64,000 bases of DNA from CAG-238 sp963601575 (lineage in GTDB: Bacteria > Bacillota > Clostridia > Peptostreptococcales > Anaerovoracaceae): positions 124,001 through 188,000 of the forward strand of contig CAVCFO010000001.1 of NCBI GenBank assembly GCA_963601575.1, written 5' to 3'. The notes beneath the pieces are model-generated. The model saw only the letters and a program-made list of their open reading frames with translations, was not told the DNA's origin and did no database searches. The translations under genes were made by a program, and so were the position numbers. Of this stretch, positions 44,608-54,352 are shown in pieces. Numbering within the stretch: the stretch's first letter is position 1; the number at the start of each line of letters is the position of its first letter.

Positions 44608-47600
44608 ATGAAAAAACTTTTTTCAATCATTATGAGCGTGCTGATGATCGCCTGCTTCATGCCGGCCGCGGCATTTGCAGCTAGTTCTACCGACTGCGCA
44701 GGCGACGATGACTGCAAACATGTGGCATCTATCACCAGCGGCGATGAGACAACGCATTATGGCACGCTGGCAGAAGCCATCACAGCGGCAGCTGCTGATA
44801 ACATCATCACTCTGCTGTCAGATGTGACAGCAGACAGCACCATTATAGCCATTCCGGAAGGCAAAACCGTAGTCATCGACCTGAACGGCAAAGATATTTC
44901 ATCCTCGACCGGATGCGCGATTGTGAACAAGGGGAATTTGACCATCAGTGGAAGCGGAAATGTTTCCACAACAGCTGAGGGTAGCGCAGCTATAGCCAAC
45001 TTCCCTGACGCTGTTGCCAACGTAAATGGCGGCACCTATGTTTCTAGTAATTGGTATGTTATTAAGAATATGGGTAAAATGACGATCGACGGGGACGTCG
45101 AAGTAAAAAAACCAGAGAACAGCGTAAATACATCAAGCCTGATTGACAACGGTTGGGTAACAACAGCCGACACAGTTGCAGGGGAAAGTGTGTCGGCTCA
45201 GGCAAACAAAGCTGAATTGACCATAAAAAACGGCGAATTTAGTGGGAAGGCCGGATTAAAAAGCTGCTCGGTTGTAAAAAACGATGACTACGGCGAGTTG
45301 ACTATCAGCGGAGGGACCTTTGACAGCACAAACAACACGGGGCAAAATAATGCTACTACTATTTTGAACTGGCATAAAGCGACTATTTCAGGCGGTACTT
45401 TTGTAGGTCAATATCCGATCTCAAACGGTGCTTACACTTACGAGTCTGACAAGGGAGAATTTACTATCACAGGCGGGACATTTACAGGAGTAAAAAGAAT
45501 TTTCGGAAAGGGTGAAGGCGGAAATGGAAAAGGTACGGTGACTGTTGCCGGCGGTTCATTTACTGCTCCTGAAATCGGAGGAAACTACGCAGAAGAAGTT
45601 GGAGGATATACACTCTCCATCGCCGGCGGCACGTTCTCAACCGACCCGAGCGCATATTTGGCAGATAACCGAATTGTAAGATTTGAGAACGGCAAGTATG
45701 AAGTGGAACCATTTGATGCTTATAAGGCAGGAATTACTCTTGCACCATTGGTTGATAAGTCAGACAATCCTATAACGGATTTGGAAGAAGATTATGGAAT
45801 GATCTGGGATGGTGACAATGTTGCGATTAACTTTAAGCCTCAGCTCCATACAAATGGTGCCGGTACATTAGGAAAGTGGGTAGGAATTGCCGTACCTGTA
45901 CCAGAAGGTGCAAAAACTGTAGATTATAAATACAGTGACAAAGACCTTGTTAAAGGGGTAAGTCTTGAAGGTGAAGTTTGGGAAAATGCCAGTGGAAAGA
46001 AGTTTATATCTTTCTATTGGGATTATGCGACAAGATTTGTAACTTCATTAAGCTATAAGTTTGATAATGTAGGAAATACTAATACAGTTGACATTACTGT
46101 AAACGGTTATCCTACAGAAATTATTAAAGCTCCGTTGCACGATGCGAGCGGTAGTATTGCAGATAACAACTTGTGCAGCAAGTATGAGATAGATCATGAA
46201 GCAGGAGCTGCAATAATTACAGTTAAAGGGTTAAAAGCTCATGAAAATGCAAGCGGGAATAAAGGTAAGTGGGTAGGAATTGCCGTGCCTGCTAATTATA
46301 AGACTGGAGAAGATACGAAGCTTATATATAGATATAAGGATGGCGATGAAGGCGCTTGGGGTTCTTGGCAGACAGCTGAATTGACGAGTGAAGTTTGGGA
46401 AAAAGACGGAAAGAAATATGTAAGCTTCTACATGGACTCTGAAAAAGTTTCTGTAAGGTGGATAAGCTATTCATTCGGAACACTTACAGCCGGAGAAGCC
46501 AATAAAGATGGCGTAGAAGTGACAGGAGTAAATGACGTTCGAGTTGAAGTAAAAGTGGAAAATGTAAGTTCCGGTGGCGGCTCGTCCTCATCCAAAGCCA
46601 CAACCACGGACAATGTAACAAGCACCACCGGTGACAAGACGGGAAGCACCACCGCATCAACCACAGCAACCGTAAAGTCAGAAACCAAGACGAATACCGA
46701 CGGCACAAAGACAACCACTGCAACGGTTGACACAACCACCGCTAGTGATATTGTCAAAAAGACAGTCGAAAACAAATCTGAAGAAGTCGTTGTGAATACG
46801 ACAACAACCACCGCGCAGGCCGTAACCGAAACCGCGGCGGGGACCACCACAGAAGTTGCCCTGCCTGAACAGACGGTTAGAGCTATCGCAAACGAAACAG
46901 AAGCGGCTGTTACCATCAAATCCGATGCAGCCGAGGTGAAGTTAGACAAAGAAGCCGTTAAGGCAGTAGCAGAGCAGGCAGGAGATGCCGGCACAGTCAG
47001 CCTCGTTGTTGAAACCGTTGCTCAGTCCGAGAGCAAAGTAGAAGTTGACCTGAGGCTTGTGACTTCCAAGGGCAATGTAACCGAATTTAAGGGCGGGAGC
47101 GTCAGCGTAACCGTTAAGCTGAATGCAGCGCTTGCCGCAAAACCGGTAGTTTGCGTATATATCGATAACTTTGGAACATACCATAAGGTAAGCGGCCAGA
47201 AGAATGCCGACGGCACATATACCTTTGTAACAGGCCACTTCTCATCATATGCAGTTATGGCAGAAGATGATGCCGATAAGGTAATCGCAGAACAAACCGA
47301 AAATGTTGAGAAGCTGGTAAGCGATTTGACGCTCAAGGCACGCTCGCAGAAAACCGAAAAAGGCAGCATCAAAGTTACCCTGACAGCTGACGAAGATGCG
47401 ATACGGCAGATCGAAGACCTTGGCTATACTGTAAAATACAAATTCTACAGAAGCACCAAGAAGGCTGCAAGTTACAAGGCAAAATATGAAAAGGCAGGCC
47501 TGACCTATACCAACACGGCAGGCACGAAGGGCACAAGATACTACTACAAAGCCCGCGTGATGGTATACGACGCCCAGGGCGCGCTCATTGCAAAAACAGA

Positions 47601-47637
47601 ACTTAAGCAGTGCAAATATGCGTGCCGAATCAAATAG
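44608..47637 (+). CDS. Large secreted surface protein with beta-helix-like repeats
   Basis: Protein of 1009 residues. Signal peptide MKKLFSIIMSVLMIACFMPA with a likely cut after AFA. Residues about 35-370 hold repeats of the form TISGGTF, TITGGTF, TVAGGSF, SIAGGTF that suggest a right-handed beta-helix. Two related blocks of about 120 residues follow, each with GKWVGIAVP and then an EVWE...K(F/Y)(I/V)SFY element. Next is a Thr/Ser-rich stretch (TTTDNVTSTTGDKTGSTTAS region), an Ala-rich domain and a C-terminal fibronectin-like segment (YKFYRSTKKAASYKAKY). No LPXTG or other anchor is visible. AAGGAGG precedes the ATG. Adhesion or immune interaction is a guess. Confidence 0.85.
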   Translation: MKKLFSIIMSVLMIACFMPAAAFAASSTDCAGDDDCKHVASITSGDETTHYGTLAEAITAAAADNIITLLSDVTADSTIIAIPEGKTVVIDLNGKDISSSTGCAIVNKGNLTISGSGNVSTTAEGSAAIANFPDAVANVNGGTYVSSNWYVIKNMGKMTIDGDVEVKKPENSVNTSSLIDNGWVTTADTVAGESVSAQANKAELTIKNGEFSGKAGLKSCSVVKNDDYGELTISGGTFDSTNNTGQNNATTILNWHKATISGGTFVGQYPISNGAYTYESDKGEFTITGGTFTGVKRIFGKGEGGNGKGTVTVAGGSFTAPEIGGNYAEEVGGYTLSIAGGTFSTDPSAYLADNRIVRFENGKYEVEPFDAYKAGITLAPLVDKSDNPITDLEEDYGMIWDGDNVAINFKPQLHTNGAGTLGKWVGIAVPVPEGAKTVDYKYSDKDLVKGVSLEGEVWENASGKKFISFYWDYATRFVTSLSYKFDNVGNTNTVDITVNGYPTEIIKAPLHDASGSIADNNLCSKYEIDHEAGAAIITVKGLKAHENASGNKGKWVGIAVPANYKTGEDTKLIYRYKDGDEGAWGSWQTAELTSEVWEKDGKKYVSFYMDSEKVSVRWISYSFGTLTAGEANKDGVEVTGVNDVRVEVKVENVSSGGGSSSSKATTTDNVTSTTGDKTGSTTASTTATVKSETKTNTDGTKTTTATVDTTTASDIVKKTVENKSEEVVVNTTTTTAQAVTETAAGTTTEVALPEQTVRAIANETEAAVTIKSDAAEVKLDKEAVKAVAEQAGDAGTVSLVVETVAQSESKVEVDLRLVTSKGNVTEFKGGSVSVTVKLNAALAAKPVVCVYIDNFGTYHKVSGQKNADGTYTFVTGHFSSYAVMAEDDADKVIAEQTENVEKLVSDLTLKARSQKTEKGSIKVTLTADEDAIRQIEDLGYTVKYKFYRSTKKAASYKAKYEKAGLTYTNTAGTKGTRYYYKARVMVYDAQGALIAKTELKQCKYACRIK

Positions 47638-48112
47638 CTAGATTAAAAAAGAAATGAGGCGTAGAGACAAAATTGCGGGAGCACGATTCCGCAGGTGCAA
47701 ACAAGAAATGTTTGCACCGAGGACTAAGTGCAGAGCAATTTATGTCCTCGAAGCCTCCATGAACATTTTTCCTGCCGGATTCCAACGACGCAGAAATGAA
47801 ATTGACGGCAGGCGTGGAGACAAAATTGCGGGAGCGCGATTCCGCTTCGCTGAAAGGAACATATGAAGAGCCGGCAACAAAATTGCGGCAGCGCGATTCC
47901 GCAGGGGCAAACAAGAAATGTTTGCGCCGAGGACTAAGCGCCGAGCAATTTATGTTTGCCGGCTCCTATTTAATTAAAATACGATTCGCGAGCTACCGCC
48001 GGCGAGTGCGTCTCGCACGCAAACTGGCATTTGACTTCGCACCCGAGGACGCGCGCAGAGCAATTTATGTCTGCCGGCTTCTATTTATTGAAGCGCGATC
48101 TGCACCCGCGCC
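47638..48112. repeat. Fold-back repeat array
   Basis: This 475-bp region has no credible gene but is filled with related repeats. ACAAAATTGCGGSAGC-type left arms start at 47667, 47820 and about 47877; GAGCAATTTATGT right arms end at 47745, 47955 and about 48070. The best unit, 47870-47963, has outer arms GCCGGCAACAAAATTGC and GAGCAATTTATGTTTGCCGG and an inner hairpin GCAAAC/GTTTGC. Peptides predicted from it are just translations of the repeats. Confidence 0.75.
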
Positions 48113-49987
48113 CTACTTGCGCAGCGCGCGTATGAGCGCAAGCTGCACGCCAACGCCCTTTATCGAGAAATTGATATGGCAGCCCGTGCGTACATCCTCC
48201 TGATAGATGTCAAGCTGAGGCGCTGTCGGTATCATATTCCGCAGCAAAGCCGCAAATTCCGCATCATCCTCGAAATCAAGCAGCGACAGATAAGTGAATA
48301 TATCTGTCTGGCGGTTCATGGAATATTTCAGAACGCTATAATTGCCAGGCGGCAGGTTCAGACTGAGGGCAAGGTCGATTTCGTCCTTAAAATCGTTCAG
48401 CACGGTTCTCACATGATGCAGCGTCGCCGCCTCCTTGCAGAGACTCTGAATGCTGTCATTGTAGTTATATACAAGCGCGGCGAAGGTCTCCTCTTTCGCT
48501 CCACGCAGGCGAATAACGCAGTAGTGCTTCCCGCGGCAGATCACGTCCCCTTGCAGATGCGCCAGCGCCTGATATATATAGAAGGAGCTTTTTTTGATCC
48601 CGCAGCTTGCCAGAAGCGATGGGAGACCCTTCAGAATCTTCTCATCCTCATTTTCCCCATAGGCTCCGGCATCACGAAGCCTCAGCGTAAGCTCAGGCTC
48701 GCCCTTTCGAAGCTGCTTGCTCAGAATATAGATCGGTGCCGCGATGGTATCATTCCCGTATGATACGAAGCTGCTAGCCTCGGATGCCGGCTTCTGGATA
48801 GCAGCAAAACCCTCATAAGTCAGCATATTTAGGAGCTTTTGAACCTCATCATCGGGATCCCCGGGATATTGCAGGAGGATTACCGAGGATGGCCGTAGCA
48901 ATTCTAACTCATAGAAGAGCCCGAATCCCAGAACCCGAAAATCTTCAAGGGTGATTTGTACATTCAGCCGAAAATCGATTTCCTTGATCGCCTGTGCATT
49001 GCGGTCCGCATTTACCTCAAGCTTCAGACTGCTGACCACGGAGGAACTTGTCTGCTGCGAGTTAAGAGAGGAAAGAGCAAGCTTCAGCAGAGAAATTGCC
49101 GTGTTCGAAGTCACCGGATGGATGATTTCGGGACGAAGCTCGCTTTTTACCATCGGTTTATAGTAAGCGCGATGCTCCTCCGGCGTGCGTCTAAACCATT
49201 TATAGAAATATTTTTCGTAGTAGGCTGTGGTTGAAAAGCCCACATCCTTTGCAATCTGACTGATCTTCTTGTTGGTATCCAGAAGCTGTATTTCAGACCA
49301 CTCCACCCTCGCAAAGCACAAAAAGTCGCGGAAGTTCTTTCCCGTGCAGTCCTTGATGAGGTGCGAAATATAAAACTCGCTGAGGTGTTCCATCTCTGCC
49401 AGATCCTCGAGAGTGATCTTCTCGGCATAGTACTGATAAATATAGGTGATTATGCGGCTGATGCGCTCGGTCGTCATCTGATCACCGCTCTCGTAATTGA
49501 TAACCATGTTGTTTTCGAAGACAAAGAGGTTAAAATATTTGTCCAGGTATTTGATTATATCCACGATAAGATATATGCATTCGCTCTTATAATTGAAGCT
49601 TTTGATCTCGTAGGAGAGCAAAATCTGAAGGAGCTTCTCGCGCAAATTGTCGTGATGCTTGCTCGCTTGCTTGTTGGAATAAGTCCGGTAGCACGACTTG
49701 CTAAGCGAAGGGAAATATTGCGAGAAATAGTGGGTGCTGATTTGAATCAGCGCGACGATATTTTCCTCATCGGTTGCAAGGAGGCTATGAACCTCGTGGC
49801 CGGCGTTTGTAAAGATGTCGCCCTCTTTCAAAAGATATTGACAATAGCCGTTTTTTAGCTTGATCTGGCCCTTCAGCACATAGACAAACTCGATGTCCTG
49901 GTGATAGTGGAGAGGATATTCGTCCACCGAAGCGATGGTGATATTGATGGGAAAATCGTCTTGATAAGTTAGTTTTTCGAATAACAT
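48113..49987 (-). CDS. AraC-family transcriptional regulator with cupin domain and long C-terminal extension
   Basis: Protein of 624 residues. A cupin-like sensor domain (HYHQDIEFVYVLKGQIKLKNG near 27-47) is followed by a double helix-turn-helix (LEDLAEMEHLSEFYISHLIKDCTG and KISQIAKDVGFSTTAYYEKYFYKWF, about 205-285). The C-terminal 330 residues are not recognised and may be a glycosidase-like or ligand domain. The ATG at 49987 follows AAGGAGGG. It is divergent from the SDR-glycyl radical genes and is their likely regulator. Confidence 0.85.
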   Translation of the reverse strand: MLFEKLTYQDDFPINITIASVDEYPLHYHQDIEFVYVLKGQIKLKNGYCQYLLKEGDIFTNAGHEVHSLLATDEENIVALIQISTHYFSQYFPSLSKSCYRTYSNKQASKHHDNLREKLLQILLSYEIKSFNYKSECIYLIVDIIKYLDKYFNLFVFENNMVINYESGDQMTTERISRIITYIYQYYAEKITLEDLAEMEHLSEFYISHLIKDCTGKNFRDFLCFARVEWSEIQLLDTNKKISQIAKDVGFSTTAYYEKYFYKWFRRTPEEHRAYYKPMVKSELRPEIIHPVTSNTAISLLKLALSSLNSQQTSSSVVSSLKLEVNADRNAQAIKEIDFRLNVQITLEDFRVLGFGLFYELELLRPSSVILLQYPGDPDDEVQKLLNMLTYEGFAAIQKPASEASSFVSYGNDTIAAPIYILSKQLRKGEPELTLRLRDAGAYGENEDEKILKGLPSLLASCGIKKSSFYIYQALAHLQGDVICRGKHYCVIRLRGAKEETFAALVYNYNDSIQSLCKEAATLHHVRTVLNDFKDEIDLALSLNLPPGNYSVLKYSMNRQTDIFTYLSLLDFEDDAEFAALLRNMIPTAPQLDIYQEDVRTGCHINFSIKGVGVQLALIRALRK

Positions 49988-50118
49988 AAGATCGCCCTCC
50001 TTGCGAAAATCTCGGAAAGTTTCCGTTCTTTGCTTCATTATATACCAAAATACCGAAATATAAAATAAAATAATTCGATTTTGTAGCAAAATAATTATGA
50101 TTTCTTGCAATTTAATAG

Positions 50119-50147
50119 TTGTATTCGGGGTAAAACATAATTAGAAT
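50119..50147 (+). promoter_or_regulatory. Candidate promoter of the SDR-glycyl radical operon
   Basis: TTGTAT (50119-50124), a 17-bp spacer and TAGAAT (50142-50147) lie about 70 bp before the SDR start. The AraC regulator gene diverges from the same region. Confidence 0.45.
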
Positions 50148-50215
50148 ATTAAACAGACAGATAAGATAAACAAGACGAACAAGATGAAAATACGAAAACA
50201 TGAGGAGGAATCGAC

Positions 50216-50965
50216 ATGAGCGAGAAAAAGGTTTGCGTGATCACCGGGGCATCCGGCGGCATAGGCAAAGAAGTAGTAAAGAAATATTACAAAAATGGCT
50301 ATAATGTAGTAATGCTTGATATAAAGGAAGAAGCACTGAAGAAGGTGATTGAGACAGAAAAGCTCAGCGAGGATAGGGTTCTGTATCTGACACTCGATGT
50401 TTCAAGCGAGCAGCAGGTTATCGACACCATCGCAAAGATCAAGGAAAAAGAGGGCAGAATCGACGTGCTCGTAAATACGGCAGGAATCATCGGCAGGTAC
50501 GACGAAACGATAGATTATACATTCGAGAATTTCAAGAGAATCTACGAAATAAACGTATTCGGAACCTTCCTGATGATGAAATATACGCTTCCTGTTATGC
50601 TAAAGCAGGGCAAGGGCGCAATCGTAAACTTCGGTTCGTGTTCGGGAATGACCGGCTACACCTCCGAAATCGGCTACGGCTCCAGCAAATGGGCGGTTAT
50701 CGGCATGACAAAGAACGTTGCCAACGAATATGCACGCCGCGGAATCCGTGCAAACTCCATCTCACCGGGCTGGGTAAATACCGATATGCTAAGGCAGACG
50801 CTGGAGGAATATAAGGTAACCGGAGATACCGTAAACTTCGGATGCGTAGGAAGACCGGGCGAACCGAGCGAAATGGCAGACGCCGTTTATTATCTCAGCT
50901 CCGACGAGGCATCCTTTGTTAACGGCATCAACCTGCTGGTAGACGGCGGCAAGATGCTCGACTAA
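50216..50965 (+). CDS. Short-chain dehydrogenase/reductase
   Basis: Protein of 249 residues with a complete SDR set: TGASGGIGKEV near residues 10-20, NTAGIIG near 88-94, catalytic Ser in GSCSGM, and YGSSK near 154-158. It uses NAD(P)H and probably acts on the substrate or product of the next gene. GAGGAGG precedes the ATG and the glycyl radical enzyme starts 38 bp downstream. FabG-like by sequence, but its location outside any fatty-acid gene cluster argues for another carbonyl or alcohol substrate. Confidence 0.88.
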   Translation: MSEKKVCVITGASGGIGKEVVKKYYKNGYNVVMLDIKEEALKKVIETEKLSEDRVLYLTLDVSSEQQVIDTIAKIKEKEGRIDVLVNTAGIIGRYDETIDYTFENFKRIYEINVFGTFLMMKYTLPVMLKQGKGAIVNFGSCSGMTGYTSEIGYGSSKWAVIGMTKNVANEYARRGIRANSISPGWVNTDMLRQTLEEYKVTGDTVNFGCVGRPGEPSEMADAVYYLSSDEASFVNGINLLVDGGKMLD

Positions 50966-51003
50966 ACGAGAATTTGATTATTTGATTTGAATAGGGGGAT
51001 AAA

Positions 51004-53379
51004 ATGTTAAACGAAAGATTACAGAGAATGAGAACAAAGCTCTGGGACTCCAGACCTTGCATCACAGCCGAAAGACTTGTTTTGGCGACAGAGGCATATA
51101 AGAAATTCGCAGGAGATGCAATTCCTATCTTCCGTGCAGAGGTAGTTAAGTACATCATGGAACACATGACGACCTTGATTATGGAGGACGAACTGGTTGT
51201 CGGCACTCCGACGAACAAATATAGAGGCGCAAACCTTCACCCGGAATTTCAGTCGAGCTCCTGGTATATCAGCGACATCGACGATTTTCCGGTAAGAACA
51301 AAGGACCCGTACGACATTTCGCCGGAGGATAGAGAACTTATCCTAAAGACCCTTCCATATTGGGAAGGAAAGGCCATGGAGGATATGTCAAAGACCGCGC
51401 TTCCTGCCCATACCGAAGAATGCATAAAGGACGATATCATCACGGTAGGCCTCAGAAACGGCGTTTCCGGCGAAACCACCTGCGACCACGAGAAGATCCT
51501 TACTGTAGGACTCAAGGGATATATGAACGAATGCCGCGAAAACATTGCAAAGACTGCCGGCACCACCAAGGAAGACCAGGAAAAGATCAACTACTGGAAG
51601 GCTTGCATCATCCAGTGCGAAGGCCTTATCATATACGCTCACAGAATGGCAGAGGAAGCCGAAAGACAGGCCGCTGCCTGCAAGGACGAAAAGCGGAAAA
51701 AGGAGCTGCTTGCAATCGCTAGGAACTGCAGGGTTGTTCCTGAGAACCCGCCTGAGACCTTCTGGCAGGCCCTCCAGTCGATCTGGTTTGTACATGTATA
51801 TTTCCATATCGAAGTATGCACGACCGCTAACGGATTCGGCAGATTCGACCAGTACATGTGGCCATATTACAAGAAAGACGTAATTGACGAAAAGAATATA
51901 ACAGAGGATGAGGCTCTCGAAATGCTCGAATGCTTCTATCTCAAGGCTTGCGAAGTTTTCGAAGTAAGAGACAAGTGGTATGCGACATCCTTTGCGGGAT
52001 ATCCTATGTGGGAGATCCTCATCGTCGGCGGACAGACTCCGGACGGAAGGGATGCGACTAACGCGCTTTCCTATGTCTGCCTCGAGGCTGCAAACCAGCT
52101 CAAGACCACTCAGCCGGTTATGGCAGTCAGAGTCTGGGAGGGAACACCGGAAGAGCTCATTCGCAAGGGCTGCCTGATGATCCAGGACGGACAGGCAAAC
52201 CCAGGCTTCTTCAATGACAATGCCGCAATAAAGATGACTCAGGGCAAGGGCTGCACGATCGAAGAATCCAGAGACTGGACCATCGTAGGCTGCATACAGC
52301 CGGGGCCTGGCGGCGGCTCCACGGACGGATCGCCTGATGCAGGATATGTAAACATGGGCAAGATGCTCGAGTTCGTCCTTCATAACGGAGTGGATCCGTC
52401 GACGGGCAAACTCATGGGACTTCAGACCGGAGATCCGAGAGATTTCAAGAATATCGAAGAGTTCAAGGATGCCCTCAAGAAGCAGATCCTTCACCACTAT
52501 AGACTCGTAACAGAAGGTTATAAGATCATGCAGAGCATGCATATGCTGAGATTCCCTGTAATCTTCGCATCCATGGTTACGAAGGGCTGCGTAGAAAGCG
52601 GCAAATCCGTGCAGGAGGGCGGCGCAAAGTACAGCACAGCCGGCCTTTATATCACCGGCGCGGCCAACATGGCAGACTCCATCGAAGCGATCGAAAAATG
52701 CGTATTCGAAGATAAGGATATCACGATGGACGAGCTTATCAGCGCTCTTGACAAGAACTTTGAGGGCGAGGAACGTATGCGCCAGCTCCTTCTCAACAAA
52801 CCGGAAAAATTCGGTAACGACAAGGCACACGTAGACGGAACTTACAGAGAAATGATGCACTTCATCGCAGATAATGTCCAGACCTGGCCGGATGCAAGAG
52901 GCGGAATGTTCTCCTTCAACGTTCACTCTCAGACCGTAAATGTATCACATGGCGCGGTTTGCGGAGCGACACCTGACGGAAGACTTGCAGGAGAGCCTTT
53001 CTGCGACAACGCATCACCTATGATGGGACGCGATGTGAGCGGCCCGACGGCAACGGTAAAATCCGTAGCCTCCATGGGACAGGAAGATTTCCACGACGGC
53101 GCTCTGTTTAACCTTCGCTTTGACCCTAAGGGAGTCGAGGGCGAAAAGGGCCTCCGGAGCATCGAGGGCGTGATCAAGACCTATTTCGACCACGGCGGCG
53201 AGCATATCCAGATCAATGTTGTGGACACGGCTACCCTCAAGGATGCACAGGTGCATCCGGAAAAACACAAAGGCCTCATGGTTCGTGTAGCAGGATACAT
53301 GGCATACTTCACCGAGCTTGACAAGAGCGCACAGGATACCATTATCTACAGAACGGCACACTTCGAGAAGCCTGAGTAG
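51004..53379 (+). CDS. Glycyl radical enzyme of the PFL-like family, substrate unknown
   Basis: Protein of 791 residues. The glycyl radical motif is RVAGYMAYF with Gly764 near the C-terminus, and the thiyl-radical Cys is Cys430 in VGCIQPGPGGG. In dehydratases, choline lyase and related members the next-but-one residue is a catalytic Glu (GCxEP); here it is Gln432. A Gly/Ser-rich loop follows (GPGGGSTDGSPDAGYVN). PFL itself has adjacent Cys-Cys, so this is not formate acetyltransferase. The activase gene follows 11 bp later. The reaction cannot be assigned. Confidence 0.88.
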   Translation: MLNERLQRMRTKLWDSRPCITAERLVLATEAYKKFAGDAIPIFRAEVVKYIMEHMTTLIMEDELVVGTPTNKYRGANLHPEFQSSSWYISDIDDFPVRTKDPYDISPEDRELILKTLPYWEGKAMEDMSKTALPAHTEECIKDDIITVGLRNGVSGETTCDHEKILTVGLKGYMNECRENIAKTAGTTKEDQEKINYWKACIIQCEGLIIYAHRMAEEAERQAAACKDEKRKKELLAIARNCRVVPENPPETFWQALQSIWFVHVYFHIEVCTTANGFGRFDQYMWPYYKKDVIDEKNITEDEALEMLECFYLKACEVFEVRDKWYATSFAGYPMWEILIVGGQTPDGRDATNALSYVCLEAANQLKTTQPVMAVRVWEGTPEELIRKGCLMIQDGQANPGFFNDNAAIKMTQGKGCTIEESRDWTIVGCIQPGPGGGSTDGSPDAGYVNMGKMLEFVLHNGVDPSTGKLMGLQTGDPRDFKNIEEFKDALKKQILHHYRLVTEGYKIMQSMHMLRFPVIFASMVTKGCVESGKSVQEGGAKYSTAGLYITGAANMADSIEAIEKCVFEDKDITMDELISALDKNFEGEERMRQLLLNKPEKFGNDKAHVDGTYREMMHFIADNVQTWPDARGGMFSFNVHSQTVNVSHGAVCGATPDGRLAGEPFCDNASPMMGRDVSGPTATVKSVASMGQEDFHDGALFNLRFDPKGVEGEKGLRSIEGVIKTYFDHGGEHIQINVVDTATLKDAQVHPEKHKGLMVRVAGYMAYFTELDKSAQDTIIYRTAHFEKPE

Positions 53380-53389
53380 GGAGAGCAAA

Positions 53390-54331
53390 ATGGAAAATAA
53401 AATTCGCACCGCGCTGGTCGGTTCGATTCAAAAATTCAGCACCGAGGACGGCCCGGGCATCAGAGCCACGGTCTTCCTCAAGGGCTGCCCCCTCGCATGC
53501 AAGTGGTGCCATAACCCGGAGCTGATCAGCTTCGAGCAGCAGATAATCCAGATGCCAAACAGCTGCATCAAATGCGGTTACTGCCTTACGCACTGCCCGC
53601 AAAAGGCAATATATGTAGGCGATGAGGATAAAAAAATCCATGTTGACCGAAGCCTCTGCAACTGCTGCATGGAATGCACGAAGTTTTGCTACGCGCAGGC
53701 ACTGAAGGCTGTTGCAAAGGAAATGACCGCAGAGGAGGTCATGGCAGAGGTCCTGCAGGATAAGGGCTTCTATGAGCACACAGGCGGCGGAATGACGATA
53801 AGCGGCGGAGAAATGCTAGCGCAGGCGGCCTTCGCTGAGGAGCTCATAGAGCTTGCGGCGCAGGATGGCATCAATGTCTGCCTCGACACATCGGGCTTCG
53901 GAGACGGAGACACCTTGATGCGGCTCGCAAAACACGAAAATGTAACGGATATTCTCTACGACATGAAGTCGATTGACGAGGATATCCACCTGGAATATGT
54001 AGGACAGAGCAACAAGCTCATCCTCGAAAACCTGCGGCGCATGGCGCAGGATCCGCTGACAAATCCGAAGATCCAGATGCGCATGCCGCTCATGCATGAC
54101 ATAAACGATACCCGGGAGATAATCGAAGAAACCGCGAAATTTTATAGGGAAAACCGGATAACAAGGCTGACGCTTTTGCCATACCACAACCTGGGAATAT
54201 CCAAGATGCGAAACATCGGCGGGAGCCCTGTGGAATTCGTCACACCTTCCGATGAATATGTCGACAAAATCCGAAAGTATTTCGAGGACGAAGCTGGGAT
54301 GCGCGTAGAAATTCTGGGGAAAACAACTTAG
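53390..54331 (+). CDS. Glycyl radical enzyme activating protein (radical SAM)
   Basis: Protein of 313 residues. The radical SAM cluster motif CPLACKWC is near residue 33-40. A ferredoxin-like insert with CIKCGYCLTHCP and CNCCMECTKFC follows (near 59-100), typical of activases of PFL-like enzymes other than PFL. SAM-binding GGGMTISGGEML is near 130. It generates the glycyl radical on the upstream enzyme. GGGAG precedes the ATG. A hairpin terminator follows, closing the three-gene operon. Confidence 0.93.
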   Translation: MENKIRTALVGSIQKFSTEDGPGIRATVFLKGCPLACKWCHNPELISFEQQIIQMPNSCIKCGYCLTHCPQKAIYVGDEDKKIHVDRSLCNCCMECTKFCYAQALKAVAKEMTAEEVMAEVLQDKGFYEHTGGGMTISGGEMLAQAAFAEELIELAAQDGINVCLDTSGFGDGDTLMRLAKHENVTDILYDMKSIDEDIHLEYVGQSNKLILENLRRMAQDPLTNPKIQMRMPLMHDINDTREIIEETAKFYRENRITRLTLLPYHNLGISKMRNIGGSPVEFVTPSDEYVDKIRKYFEDEAGMRVEILGKTT

Positions 54332-54352
54332 AAAGCTTTTGATAAGCAGCTG

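Noticed and set aside
47638..48090. CRISPR array
   Set aside because: Repeats are imperfect, palindromic, unevenly spaced and of differing length, and no cas genes are near.
47630..48203. Open frames on both strands across the 47.6-48.2 kb region, with repeated AESRSRNFV-like peptides
   Set aside because: They are translations of the fold-back DNA repeats. Repeats are conserved as DNA in both orientations, and no ribosome binding sites are present.
49361..49858. A 165-codon frame on the plus strand inside the AraC gene
   Set aside because: It is antisense to a well-conserved regulator, has no ribosome binding site and resembles no family.
51388..52926. A 512-codon frame antisense to the glycyl radical enzyme gene
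   Set aside because: A long shadow frame caused by codon bias. The sense protein has all family motifs, and the antisense product is Cys/His-rich nonsense.
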